Positions 31,174-40,207 of a stretch of 53,822 bases of DNA are shown in pieces (positions within the stretch are counted from its first letter, which is position 1; every line of letters begins with the position of its first letter). The stretch lies in assembly GCA_017541145.1 (NCBI GenBank), contig JAFXZT010000169.1, forward strand, positions 1 through 53,822. The letters run 5' to 3'. The notes beneath the pieces are model-generated. The model did no database searches, was not told the origin of the DNA, and saw nothing but the letters and a program-made list of their open reading frames with translations. This stretch comes from Bacteroidales bacterium. Lineage in GTDB: Bacteria; Bacteroidota; Bacteroidia; Bacteroidales; UBA3824. The translations under genes and the position numbers were made by a program.

Positions 31174-34100
31174 ATGAAATTTAACGACATACACAAAGTG
31201 CTGCTCCTTGGTTCGGGAGCTTTGAAAATCGGCGAGGCCGGCGAATTTGACTATTCCGGCTCGCAGGCCTTGAAAGCCCTCAGGGAAGAAGGCATCGAAA
31301 CCGTCCTCGTGAACCCTAATATCGCGACGGTTCAAACTTCGGAAAATGTGGCTGACAAAATATATTTTCTGCCCGTAACTCCCGAATTTGTTGAAAAAGT
31401 AATCGCTAAAGAAAGACCGGACGGCATTTTGTTGTCTTTTGGCGGTCAGACTGCACTTAACTGCGGTGTTGCTTTGCATCGTCAAGGTATACTCGAAAAA
31501 TATAATGTTAAGGTAATCGGTACTCCTGTTGAGGCGATTATTGATACAGAAGACAGAGATATTTTTAATCAAAAACTTGCAGAGATTGATGTTAACTTTA
31601 CAAAATCTCATGCTACTGAAACTGTAGAAGAAGCATTGAAGGCAGCAAACGAACTCGGCTACCCGGTAATTCTTCGTGCGGCATACGCACTTGGCGGTTT
31701 GGGTTCTGGTTTTTGTAACAACGATGATGAACTCAAGGCTTTGGCTTCTAAGGCTTTTACATATTCCAATCAAGTTTTGGTTGAAAAATCGCTCAAGGGT
31801 TGGAAAGAAATTGAATACGAAGTAGTTCGCGACCGTTACGACAATTGTATTACTGTTTGTAACATGGAAAATTTCGACCCGCTTGGTATTCACACCGGCG
31901 AAAGTATCGTTGTTGCACCGTCTCAAACTCTTACAAACTCTGAATTCCATAAACTCAGAGCCATTGCAATTAAAATTATCCGTCATATCGGAATTGTTGG
32001 TGAATGTAATGTTCAATATGCACTCGATCCTAATTCAGAAGATTATCGTGTAATTGAAGTTAACGCAAGACTTTCACGTTCATCGGCTTTGGCATCTAAG
32101 GCTACAGGATATCCGTTGGCATTTGTTGCTGCAAAACTCGGTCTTGGTTACGGCTTGCACGAGCTGAAAAATACTGTAACAAAAGTTACAACAGCTTGTT
32201 TTGAACCGGCTTTGGACTATTGCGTAGTTAAGATTCCGCGTTGGGACCTCAATAAATTTGTGGGCGTAAGCAAGGAAATCGGCTCGGCAATGAAATCGGT
32301 CGGCGAAATTATGGCTATCGGACGATCTTTTGAAGAAGCAATTCAAAAAGGTCTTCGTATGATTGGTCAAGGTATGCACGGTTTGCTTGGTAACAAACAT
32401 ATCGATGATATTTCAAAAGAGCTTACCGAACCTACTGATATGCGTATCTTTGCAATTGCCGACGCTTTTGCAAATGGTTTTAGTGTTGACAAAATACATG
32501 ACCTTACAAAAATTGATAAGTGGTTTATTTGCAAGCTCAAACATATTTTCGACCTTGGTGAAGAACTCAAGAAATTCAACAAGATTGAAGAACTTTCCGA
32601 CGAATTCCTTCTTGAAGTAAAGAAAGCCGGATTCTCTGATTTCCAACTTGCAAAACTCGTTTACAAGCATACTAAAGTTGATATCACTTCTGATATGATG
32701 CTTGTAAGAGATTATCGTAAAAAACGCGGTATCACACCGTTTGTAAAACAGATAGATACATTGGCTGCCGAATATCCGGCTCAGACAAATTATCTTTATG
32801 TAACATACAACGGCTCTGAACATGATATTGATTTCTATGACGACAAAAAATCTGTAATTGTACTTGGTTCAGGTGCTTACAGAATCGGAAGTTCAGTAGA
32901 ATTCGATTGGTGCGGTGTAAATGCAATTAATACAATCCGTAAACGCGGCTACCGTTCTATTATGATTAATTACAATCCGGAAACCGTTTCTACAGATTAC
33001 GATACTTGCGACCGTTTGTATTTTGATGAACTTTCATTTGAGAGAGTTTTGGATATTTACGACCTTGAAATGCCTATGGGTGTGGTAGTTTCTACAGGTG
33101 GTCAGATTCCGAACAACCTTGCAATGCGACTTTATCAAGTAAACGTTCCTGTACTTGGAACTTCGCCTCTAAACATCGATAAAGCTGAAGACCGCAACAA
33201 ATTCTCTGAACTTTGTGACAAATTTAATATCGATCAGCCGCGTTGGAAAGAGCTTACCAAGATAGAAGATATCATGACATTTGCCGACGAAGTAGGATTC
33301 CCGCTTTTGATTCGTCCTTCTTACGTACTTTCCGGTGCTGCTATGAGCGTGGTAAGCAACAAAACCGAGCTTGAACATTTCTTGAAACTTGCTGCTACAG
33401 TTTCTAAACAGTATCCTGTAGTTGTAACACAGTTTATTGAAAATGCCAAAGAAGTGGATTTTGATGCTGTAGCTCAAAACGGTGAACTTATAATCTATGC
33501 AATTTCAGAACATCAGGAATTTGCAGGAGTTCACTCCGGCGATGCTACAATGCTTTTCCCGCCGCAGAAACTTTATGTAGAAACAGTCCGCAGAATAAAA
33601 CATGTTGCAAAACTTCTTGCAAAACAACTTGAAATTTCTGGACCGTTCAACATGCAGTTCCTCGCTAAGGACAACGATATCAAAGTAATAGAACTTAACC
33701 TTCGTGCTTCACGTTCATTCCCGTTTGTATCAAAAGTTCTCAAGACAAACTTTATTGAGTATGCTACAGATATTATGTTGGGAATAAAAGTAACACCACC
33801 GGCAAAAACATTGTTTGACCTTGAATATGTCGGCATAAAAGCACCACAATTCTCATTCTCACGTCTTGCGAAGGCAGACCCGATTTTGGGAGTTGAAATG
33901 GCTTCTACAGGCGAGGTTGGTTGCTTGGGTGAAAATTATTACGAGGCTATTCTAAAATCAATGCTTTCAGTGGGTTACAAGATTCCGAAGAAAAATATTT
34001 TGATTTCTTCCGGACCTATGAAAGACAAAGTACAGCTTCTCGGACCTGTTCAGGCATTGAAAGAAAAAGGTTTCAACATCTTCTGTACCCGCGGAACTTC

Positions 34101-34401
34101 CAATTTCTTCCACGAAAACGGTATTGAAACTTCAATCCTCAATTGGCCGGACGACGACCGTAAGCCGAATATTGCGGATTATATTCGTGACCATAAGATT
34201 GATTTGGTTATCAATATTCCGAAAAACCTTTCAAAAACCGAATTGGACAAGGATTATGTAATCCGTCGTATGGCAATTGACTTCAACATCCCGTTGTTGA
34301 CCAATGCTCGTCTTGCAAGTGCATTTATCATGGCATTTACAAAATATTCGGTTGATGACCTTCAGATCAAGAGTTGGAACGAGTATTCTAACAACTTGTA
34401 A
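31174..34401 (+). CDS. carB: Carbamoyl-phosphate synthase large subunit
   Basis: CarB makes carbamoyl phosphate from bicarbonate, ammonia and two ATP. The length of 1075 residues is standard. Two ATP-grasp halves are visible, opening with VLLLGSGALKIGEAGEFDYSGSQA and VIVLGSGAYRIGSSVEFDWC. The carboxyphosphate half has the EVNARLSRSSALASKATGYP segment. The C-terminal methylglyoxal-synthase-like allosteric domain follows (about 930 onward, FNIFCTRGTSNFFHENGIE). It is the last gene of the argR operon, 54 bases after argH, and ends at a terminator. Confidence 0.98.
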   Translation: MKFNDIHKVLLLGSGALKIGEAGEFDYSGSQALKALREEGIETVLVNPNIATVQTSENVADKIYFLPVTPEFVEKVIAKERPDGILLSFGGQTALNCGVALHRQGILEKYNVKVIGTPVEAIIDTEDRDIFNQKLAEIDVNFTKSHATETVEEALKAANELGYPVILRAAYALGGLGSGFCNNDDELKALASKAFTYSNQVLVEKSLKGWKEIEYEVVRDRYDNCITVCNMENFDPLGIHTGESIVVAPSQTLTNSEFHKLRAIAIKIIRHIGIVGECNVQYALDPNSEDYRVIEVNARLSRSSALASKATGYPLAFVAAKLGLGYGLHELKNTVTKVTTACFEPALDYCVVKIPRWDLNKFVGVSKEIGSAMKSVGEIMAIGRSFEEAIQKGLRMIGQGMHGLLGNKHIDDISKELTEPTDMRIFAIADAFANGFSVDKIHDLTKIDKWFICKLKHIFDLGEELKKFNKIEELSDEFLLEVKKAGFSDFQLAKLVYKHTKVDITSDMMLVRDYRKKRGITPFVKQIDTLAAEYPAQTNYLYVTYNGSEHDIDFYDDKKSVIVLGSGAYRIGSSVEFDWCGVNAINTIRKRGYRSIMINYNPETVSTDYDTCDRLYFDELSFERVLDIYDLEMPMGVVVSTGGQIPNNLAMRLYQVNVPVLGTSPLNIDKAEDRNKFSELCDKFNIDQPRWKELTKIEDIMTFADEVGFPLLIRPSYVLSGAAMSVVSNKTELEHFLKLAATVSKQYPVVVTQFIENAKEVDFDAVAQNGELIIYAISEHQEFAGVHSGDATMLFPPQKLYVETVRRIKHVAKLLAKQLEISGPFNMQFLAKDNDIKVIELNLRASRSFPFVSKVLKTNFIEYATDIMLGIKVTPPAKTLFDLEYVGIKAPQFSFSRLAKADPILGVEMASTGEVGCLGENYYEAILKSMLSVGYKIPKKNILISSGPMKDKVQLLGPVQALKEKGFNIFCTRGTSNFFHENGIETSILNWPDDDRKPNIADYIRDHKIDLVINIPKNLSKTELDKDYVIRRMAIDFNIPLLTNARLASAFIMAFTKYSVDDLQIKSWNEYSNNL

Positions 34402-34435
34402 TCACCGGTAAATTTTTACTATAATTCTCTATAAG

Positions 34436-34479
34436 CAGGGAAGTGCTGATATAAATTTCAGTATTTCCCTGTTTTTTTT
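34436..34479 (+). terminator. Terminator of the argR-carA-argH-carB operon
   Basis: CAGGGAA (34436-34442) pairs with TTCCCTG (34465-34471), with an additional CTGA/TCAG helix inside, followed by T7. Confidence 0.9.
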
Positions 34480-34544
34480 ATTCAAGATAATTTAGTTTTC
34501 CAGTATTGATTTATTTTTGAATTTAAAAATATTTCAATTTTTTA

Positions 34545-34574
34545 TTTGGGGTTCAAAAAACTTTTTTATATTTG
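34545..34574 (+). promoter_or_regulatory. Promoter upstream of the nested-stem leader
   Basis: TTTG (34545-34548), an 18-base spacer and TATATTTG (34567-34574). Transcription would begin near 34580, giving a leader of about 285 nt before ATG 34865. A second -7-like box, TATCTTTG (34735-34742), lies inside the stem region but lacks a TTTG at the right distance. Confidence 0.65.
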
Positions 34575-34625
34575 CCTTTGGAAATTCGGCTCTATATACC
34601 CGTTTTCCGACATAAGACATTTTAC

Positions 34626-34807
34626 GAAAGCGTTATGCTTTTCTTGCAACAGAAACCTGAGAAATTTCTAATAAACAGCAAGAGAATGCATAGCGGTTTC
34701 GCCTATCATATATAGGCGTGAACTGCTATAATTGTATCTTTGCTGTTAGGTAATTCTCAGGACCTCTGTTGCGGATATGATTGTAAGTGTATGCGGTTCG
34801 CGCTTTC
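34626..34807 (+). ncRNA. Large nested stem (rod-like) structured leader element
   Basis: Seven complementary segment pairs nest in perfect order. GAAAGCG 34626 / CGCTTTC 34801; GCAACAGA 34646 / TCTGTTGC 34765; CCTGAGAA 34656 / TTCTCAGG 34754; ACAGCAA 34675 / TTGCTGT 34740; ATAGCGG 34690 / CTGCTAT 34723; GCCTAT 34701 / ATAGGC 34712; with a 5-base tip loop (CATAT). That is 6 to 8 bp per helix, joined by small internal loops, forming one rod of about 182 nt. It lies inside the predicted 5' leader of the 34865 gene. I recall similar sequence from other Bacteroidetes, but cannot name a family. Confidence 0.6.
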
Positions 34808-34864
34808 TTTTTATTATCTACAAATACCTTTTCTGGGCTGCAAAAAGGAACAATCTTTAAAATT

Positions 34865-35404
34865 ATGAAAAAACTATTAATTCTTTTGGTGTGCATTATT
34901 GGCAGTTTATCTGTTTCAGCACAAAATGAAAGCACTGATTATCTCACAAGAGGATATCGTGGTTTCGCAGAAATGGGATTGCGTCCTTTGATTTCAGAGC
35001 CTGATTTTTCAAGTTCTGCAATTACTACGATTCATGGATATCATTCGGGGTATGGATTTATTGGAGGAGGTTTGTCGATACAACCTTATTCGTTCAGTTA
35101 TCGAGGTGAAGATTATTCATTTTCTGAAACAGCAATTTTTTTTGATAGTCGTCTAGAACTTCCTAAAAAAATTTCTCCTTTTATAGATACAAGAATTGGC
35201 TTTGTTGCTGGTGATTTTTCTGGTTTTTATTTAGCACAAGCTGTTGGTGTCAGATTCCTTCGTTTCAGTTTATCAATCGGTTATGAGGATGAGTGGTTTT
35301 CTTCTTTTGAAATTGATGGTGTTAATTATGATTTGGAAGAGAAGATAACAATGAAATCTTTGATGTTGAATTTTACTGTAGAATGGGGAGCTCGTAAAAA
35401 ATAA
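34865..35404 (+). CDS. Small outer-membrane beta-barrel-like protein
   Basis: A 179-residue exported protein. ATG 34865 begins a good signal peptide (MKKLLILLVCIIGSLSVSAQ); the earlier in-frame start at 34787 lies inside the structured leader. The mature part is glycine- and aromatic-rich with alternating strands (GYGFIGGGLSIQPYSFSYRG, FIDTRIGFVAGDF, AVGVRFLRFSLSIGYEDEWF) and ends in a strand (LMLNFTVEWGARKK). This is the pattern of small Bacteroidetes outer-membrane barrels. The function is unknown. It is monocistronic, with an unusually long structured leader. Confidence 0.7.
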   Translation: MKKLLILLVCIIGSLSVSAQNESTDYLTRGYRGFAEMGLRPLISEPDFSSSAITTIHGYHSGYGFIGGGLSIQPYSFSYRGEDYSFSETAIFFDSRLELPKKISPFIDTRIGFVAGDFSGFYLAQAVGVRFLRFSLSIGYEDEWFSSFEIDGVNYDLEEKITMKSLMLNFTVEWGARKK

Positions 35405-35454
35405 TTTATAACTATGTTTAGGTTATAAAATTATTATATGACGAAATTAAATTA

Positions 35455-35494
35455 AAAAATCCACGGAAAAATATTTCTTTTCGTGGATTTTTTT
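35455..35494 (+). terminator. Terminator of the 34865-35404 gene
   Basis: AATCCACG (35458-35465) pairs with CGTGGATT (35482-35489), with inner AAAA/TTTT pairs, followed by a T run. Confidence 0.85.
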
Positions 35495-35651
35495 AATTAA
35501 TTTAAATCTTTAGAATTTTTCATTATTGATGATATTAACGAAAAGAAGTTTACAAGGCATAAAGAGTTATAATTTAATAGATTTAAGATATTTCGTTGAG
35601 TTGTTGTGCTTTAATTTTATAATCTTTGCGGGGATATTCAATATTTTTTTC

Positions 35652-35742
35652 AAAAATCCAAATATTTAAATCGTCGTTTTTTATAAAAATCCAAATATTT
35701 AAATCGTCACTTTTTATAAAAATCCAAACATTTAAATTTTTG
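35652..35742. repeat. 33-bp direct repeat, about 2.75 copies
   Basis: Units start at 35652, 35685 and 35718 and share AAAAATCCAAATATTTAAAT. The first two differ at only a few bases, and the third is truncated. The period is a multiple of three, so an ORF stays open across it (a 65-codon reading rich in Ile, Phe, Lys), but this has no family support. The surrounding stretch 35495-35770 is otherwise AT-rich and empty. Confidence 0.8.
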
Positions 35743-35770
35743 ATGTCCGAAAATACAGTACAAATAAAAA

Positions 35771-35805
35771 CAAAAAAGGATAGCCATTTGTTATTGACTA
35801 TCCTT
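35771..35805 (-). terminator. Terminator of rimP-nusA-infB
   Basis: AAGGATAG (35776-35783) pairs with CTATCCTT (35798-35805). On the minus strand it is followed by a T6 run, a G and five more T residues. It lies 30 bases after the infB stop codon. Confidence 0.88.
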
Positions 35806-35834
35806 AATTTTATTTTGGTGTAGTGAAAATTCTA

Positions 35835-38800
35835 TTAGTTGATAGGAGGGAGGGTTTTCTTAACCTCTTTCTCTTCGTAGGATTCTATGATATCTCCAAC
35901 TTGAAGATCGTTGAATCCTTGGATATTCAAACCGCATTCTGTTCCCATCGGTACTTCTTTAGCATCGTCTTTGTAGTGTTTGAGTGATGCAAGTTCACCG
36001 TTGAAAATTACAATACCGTCTCTTACTACGCGGCATTTGTTTGTTCGGATGATTTTTCCTTCTTTTACCAAGCAACCGGCAATTGTACCAACTTTGCTGA
36101 TTTTGAATAATTGTTGTACTTCGGCAGTACCGGTTTGTTCTTCTTTGAGTTCCGGTGCCAAAAGTCCTTCCATAGCATCGCGAACATCATCAATAGCGTC
36201 GTAAATGATTGAGTACATCTTGATAGAAATACCCTCTTTTTCAGCAAGTTTCTTTGCACTGGCAGCCGGACGTACTTGGAATCCGATAATCAATGCGTTG
36301 GATGCACTTGCCAACAAAACGTCGCTTTCTGAAATCTGACCTACTGCTTTGGCGATTACTTTTACTTGAACTTCTTCTGTTGAAAGTTTTTCCAAAGAGT
36401 CTGTCAAAGCTTCCACTGAACCTTGAACATCACCTTTGATGATGATATTGAGTTCTTGGAAGTTACCGATAGCGATACGACGACCGATTTCTTCGAGAGT
36501 AACGTGTTTCTGAGTACGAGCACCCATTTCACGTTCCAACATACCGCGTTGATTTGCTTTTTCGCGTGCAGAACGTTCGTCAGGCATTACTTTGAACTTG
36601 TCACCGGCAACAGGAGCACCGTCAAGACCTAGAATTACCGCAGGCTCAGCGGGTCTTGCTTCTGTAATTTTTTTGCCACGTTCGTTGAACATCGCTTTGA
36701 TTTTTCCTGAGTGACTTCCTGCCCAAACTACGTCGCCTACTTTGAGTACACCGCCTTCTACAATTATTGTTGCTACAAAACCGCGACCTTTATCCAATGA
36801 CGACTCAATAATAGAGCCGATAGCTGGTTTGTGATAGTTGGCTTTCAGTTCAAGGATTTCTGCTTGCAAAAGTATGAGATCCAAAAGTTTGTCAACATTG
36901 ATACCTTTTTTTGCAGAGATGTCCATAGAACCGTATTTACCGCCCCAATCTTCTACCAAGAAATTCTTGTTAGCGAGGGCTTCTTTTATTTTGTCGGGAT
37001 TAGCGCCCGGTTTGTCTATCTTGTTGATAGCAAAGATAATTGGAACGCCGGCAGCTTGAGCATGAGCAATAGCTTCCTCGGTTTGAGGCATGATACTGTC
37101 GTCGGCTGCTATCACGATTACAGCGATATCGGTGATTTTAGCACCGCGGGCACGCATTGCAGTAAAAGCTTCGTGACCCGGAGTATCGAGGAATGTGATA
37201 TGTTTGCCGTCAGGAAGTTCCACATTGTAAGCACCGATGTGCTGAGTGATACCGCCTGCTTCACCTGCGATAACGTTGGTATTGCGGATATAGTCAAGCA
37301 ACGAAGTTTTACCGTGGTCTACGTGACCCATGATAGTTACGATAGGAGGTCTTGGTTCAAGATCTTCCGGATTTTCGTCTTCAGAATCATCGGTTACTTC
37401 GGCATCAGCATCGATATATTCTACGTCAAAACCAAATTCGCTGGCGATTACATCAATAAGGTTTGCATCAAGTCGCTGATTGATAGAAACAGCTTCACCA
37501 AGGTCGAATGCAGTTGCAATTACTTGGTTTACTTGTACATCCATCAATGTTGCAAGTTCGTTAGCAGTAAGGAACTCTGTAACTTTGAGAATCTTTTTCT
37601 CTTGCTCTTCTTGAGCCTCCAATTCAGCAGCTTTGGTACGAACTTCTTCACGTTTTTCACGACGGCGTTTTGATGCTTTAGTTTTACCTTTGCTACCCTG
37701 AAGTTTTGCAAGAGTTTCTTTTATCTGTTTGTTAACATCTTCTTCAGTAAGTTCAGGTAGAGGTTGACGACGGTTGTCTTTGCCTTTTCCGCCTTTGTTG
37801 AAACGGTTTTCACTTTTTCCGCCGTTGTTGTTGCGTTCGCCGTCCTTGTTGTTACGGTCGAATTTACCATCTTTGTTACCGCCGCCTTTTTGGTTGCTGC
37901 GATCTTTGTTTCCTTTGCCTTCTTTTTCGCCTTGACCTTCTTTGTTGTGACGTTTTTTACCTTCTTTAGGTGTTTCAGAGCCTTTTTCAGAGATGTCAAC
38001 GCGCTCTTTGTCAATACGTTTACGTTTTTTCTTACGTTTTGACTTTTTGTCGTCGGCAGTCGGAAGTTCTATTTTACCCAAAACAGTAGGACCGGTAAGT
38101 TTAGAAGTATTCGGACGGAAGATGTCGTCTTCTTCTTCGTCTACAGAGTTGTCGGTTTCCGGAGCTGCCGGAATTTGCTCTGTTTGTTTTACTTCAGGTT
38201 TCGGTTGTTCCTGTTTAGGCTGCTGTTGCTGAGCTTGTTTTTGTTTTTCAGCAGCTTGTTTAGCAGCTTGTTGGTTATCCTTCTGACGCTGTTCGCGTTC
38301 CTGCTGTTTTTCGCTCTTTGATTTTTTGTCAGGGCGAGTTTTGGTATTTATACTATTCAAGTCAATCTTACCCAAAACCTTGAAGTTTTGACCTTCCGAA
38401 GGTTTGTTTTGTGCAGCTTTTGGCTGAGGATTGTTGTCCTTTTCTTCAGGAGTTTCTTGTTTCTTTACTTCTTGTGGTTGTGAGTTCTGATTGCTTGTTG
38501 GTTTGGCGTTTTTGTTTTTGTCCAAATCAATTTTGCCTAACACTTTAACTTCCGCTTTGTTTGGAACTTGATTAGTGTTTTCAGTTTTCTCTGCTTGTTT
38601 TTTCGCTTTGGTTTCTGCTGAGATAGCTTTTTTTCTTTCTTTTTCGATCTCAGCCTGCTTTTCCATTTGTTTCTTTGCTATAATATCCGAGCTGAACTCT
38701 TTAACGAGAATATCGTACTGTTTCATATCGATTCTGTGATTAGGGTTGTTTTCTACTTCAAAACCCTTTTTCTTCAGAAAGTCAACGATAGTAGATACTC

Positions 38801-38858
38801 CGACGTTGAGCTCTTTAGCAACTTTGTTTAATCTTATTTCTTTGTTCTCTTGTCCCAT
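35835..38858 (-). CDS. infB: Translation initiation factor IF-2
   Basis: IF-2 is the GTPase that places initiator tRNA on the 30S subunit and promotes subunit joining. The 1007 residues reflect the long N-terminal extension seen in Bacteroidetes. An IF2_N domain occupies about 8-55. A low-complexity Lys/Glu/Gln/Asn/Gly-rich linker runs to about 390. A second IF2_N-type segment follows near 425-480. The G domain starts near 505 with [17 protein letters not shown] and NKIDKPGAN. The C-terminal half has the fMet-tRNA-binding domain. It is the last gene of the rimP-nusA-infB operon, 89 bases after nusA. Confidence 0.98.
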   Translation of the reverse strand: MGQENKEIRLNKVAKELNVGVSTIVDFLKKKGFEVENNPNHRIDMKQYDILVKEFSSDIIAKKQMEKQAEIEKERKKAISAETKAKKQAEKTENTNQVPNKAEVKVLGKIDLDKNKNAKPTSNQNSQPQEVKKQETPEEKDNNPQPKAAQNKPSEGQNFKVLGKIDLNSINTKTRPDKKSKSEKQQEREQRQKDNQQAAKQAAEKQKQAQQQQPKQEQPKPEVKQTEQIPAAPETDNSVDEEEDDIFRPNTSKLTGPTVLGKIELPTADDKKSKRKKKRKRIDKERVDISEKGSETPKEGKKRHNKEGQGEKEGKGNKDRSNQKGGGNKDGKFDRNNKDGERNNNGGKSENRFNKGGKGKDNRRQPLPELTEEDVNKQIKETLAKLQGSKGKTKASKRRREKREEVRTKAAELEAQEEQEKKILKVTEFLTANELATLMDVQVNQVIATAFDLGEAVSINQRLDANLIDVIASEFGFDVEYIDADAEVTDDSEDENPEDLEPRPPIVTIMGHVDHGKTSLLDYIRNTNVIAGEAGGITQHIGAYNVELPDGKHITFLDTPGHEAFTAMRARGAKITDIAVIVIAADDSIMPQTEEAIAHAQAAGVPIIFAINKIDKPGANPDKIKEALANKNFLVEDWGGKYGSMDISAKKGINVDKLLDLILLQAEILELKANYHKPAIGSIIESSLDKGRGFVATIIVEGGVLKVGDVVWAGSHSGKIKAMFNERGKKITEARPAEPAVILGLDGAPVAGDKFKVMPDERSAREKANQRGMLEREMGARTQKHVTLEEIGRRIAIGNFQELNIIIKGDVQGSVEALTDSLEKLSTEEVQVKVIAKAVGQISESDVLLASASNALIIGFQVRPAASAKKLAEKEGISIKMYSIIYDAIDDVRDAMEGLLAPELKEEQTGTAEVQQLFKISKVGTIAGCLVKEGKIIRTNKCRVVRDGIVIFNGELASLKHYKDDAKEVPMGTECGLNIQGFNDLQVGDIIESYEEKEVKKTLPPIN

Positions 38859-38947
38859 ACGGAAAATTAAAGTTAATCGGCGTTAAATTAATTAATCTTG
38901 TATTTGTAATTTTTTTGTTGACTGTTTTTTTTTCAGTTTTACAAATA

Positions 38948-40183
38948 CTATTCAAATTCTGCTTTGAGGATTCTTATAACGTCATCAATAGTTTCCTCCT
39001 CAAGGTCAGTACGTTTTACAAGTTCGTCTTTCGGGATATTGAGTACGTCTTTAGCGGTATCGCAACCGATATTTTTGAGAGTATCAATAATCCAAGTTTC
39101 GATTTCGTCAGAGAATTCTTCCAAATCAACGTCTTCTTCGCCTTCTTCGATATCTCTGAAAATTTCGATGTCATAACCTGTTAATTGTCCTGCCAATTTG
39201 ATATTCGAACCGTTTCGTCCAATAGCTTTGGACACTTCTTCCGGAATGAGGTAAACTTCGGCTTTTTTGGTAGCGTCGTTTACTTTGATATCATTGATGA
39301 TAGCAGGGCTGAGAGTACGTTGGATATACAGTTGGCTGTTGTTGCTGTAGTTGATAACGTCGATGTTTTCGTTTCTAAGTTCGCGGACAATACCGTGAAT
39401 TCTGGAACCTTTCATACCGACGCAAGCTCCAACCGGGTCGATTCTGTCATCGTAGCTTTCCACTGCCACTTTAGCTCTTTCTCCCGGTATACGTACAATC
39501 TTCTTGATAGTAATCAAACCGTCGAAAATTTCAGGAACTTCAAGCTCGAAAAGTCTTTCCAAGAAAGCCGGAGCAGTTCTGGAAAGAGTAATAATCGGGC
39601 TGCCGTTTTTCATTTCTACAGTATTGATAACAGCTCTGAGGTTGTCGCCTTTGTGGAAGAAATCGCTTGGTATTTGTTCCTGTTTCGGCAAAGACAATTC
39701 GTTGCCTTCGTCGTCCAGTACGAGAATTTCTTTTTTCCAAACCTGATATACTTCGCCAGTAACAATTTCACCAACTCTGTTTTTGTATTTTTCGTAGAGT
39801 TTTTCTTTTTCGAGTTCAAGGATTTTTGCGGTGAGGTTTTGTCTGAGCGTAAGAATAGCGCGGCGACCGAAGTCCTGAAATTTTACTTCATCAGTTACTT
39901 CTTCGTCGATTTCGTAATCTTCTTCTATTTTCTTAGCGTCAGATATTGAGATTTCAAGATTTGGGTCTTGTACATCTCCGTCCTCTACTACAACACGGTT
40001 TCTCCAAATTTCGAGATCGCCCTTGTCGATATTTATAATGATGTCGAAGTTTTCGTCTGTGCCAAATCTTTTAGCAAGTATATTCCTAAATACTTCCTCT
40101 ATTACACGCATCATTGTTGCGCGGTCGATATTCTTTTGCTCTTTAAATTCGGCAAAGGATTCTATCAGATTGTTGATTTCCAT
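38948..40183 (-). CDS. nusA: Transcription elongation/termination factor NusA
   Basis: NusA binds RNA polymerase and modulates pausing, termination and antitermination. The 411-residue form ends soon after the KH domains, with no long acidic repeats as in E. coli. The N-terminal polymerase-binding domain precedes an S1 domain (VGEIVTGEVYQVWKKEILVL) and KH domains (DPVGACVGMKGSRIHGIVRELRNE; AIGRNGSNIKLAGQLTGY). The C-terminus has one helix-hairpin-like segment (LVKRTDLEEETIDDVIRILKAEFE). It lies between rimP and infB, 24 bases after rimP. Confidence 0.97.
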   Translation of the reverse strand: MEINNLIESFAEFKEQKNIDRATMMRVIEEVFRNILAKRFGTDENFDIIINIDKGDLEIWRNRVVVEDGDVQDPNLEISISDAKKIEEDYEIDEEVTDEVKFQDFGRRAILTLRQNLTAKILELEKEKLYEKYKNRVGEIVTGEVYQVWKKEILVLDDEGNELSLPKQEQIPSDFFHKGDNLRAVINTVEMKNGSPIITLSRTAPAFLERLFELEVPEIFDGLITIKKIVRIPGERAKVAVESYDDRIDPVGACVGMKGSRIHGIVRELRNENIDVINYSNNSQLYIQRTLSPAIINDIKVNDATKKAEVYLIPEEVSKAIGRNGSNIKLAGQLTGYDIEIFRDIEEGEEDVDLEEFSDEIETWIIDTLKNIGCDTAKDVLNIPKDELVKRTDLEEETIDDVIRILKAEFE

Positions 40184-40207
40184 ATTTCCGACTAAAATAT
40201 AATTATG

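Noticed and set aside
31159..32016. 285-codon open frame antisense to the start of carB
   Set aside because: It mirrors conserved carB codons and has no independent support.
34646..34772. Invertible promoter flanked by inverted repeats
   Set aside because: The pairing is a continuous nested rod rather than two isolated recombination sites, the internal -7 box lacks a -33 element, and no invertase gene is near. It is kept only as a minor alternative in the findings.
36831..37673. 280-codon open frame antisense to infB
   Set aside because: It is a shadow of the intact G-domain coding region of infB, with no protein family features.
39185..39949. 254-codon open frame antisense to nusA
   Set aside because: It is a shadow of the KH/S1 coding region, and no start signals or motifs were seen.
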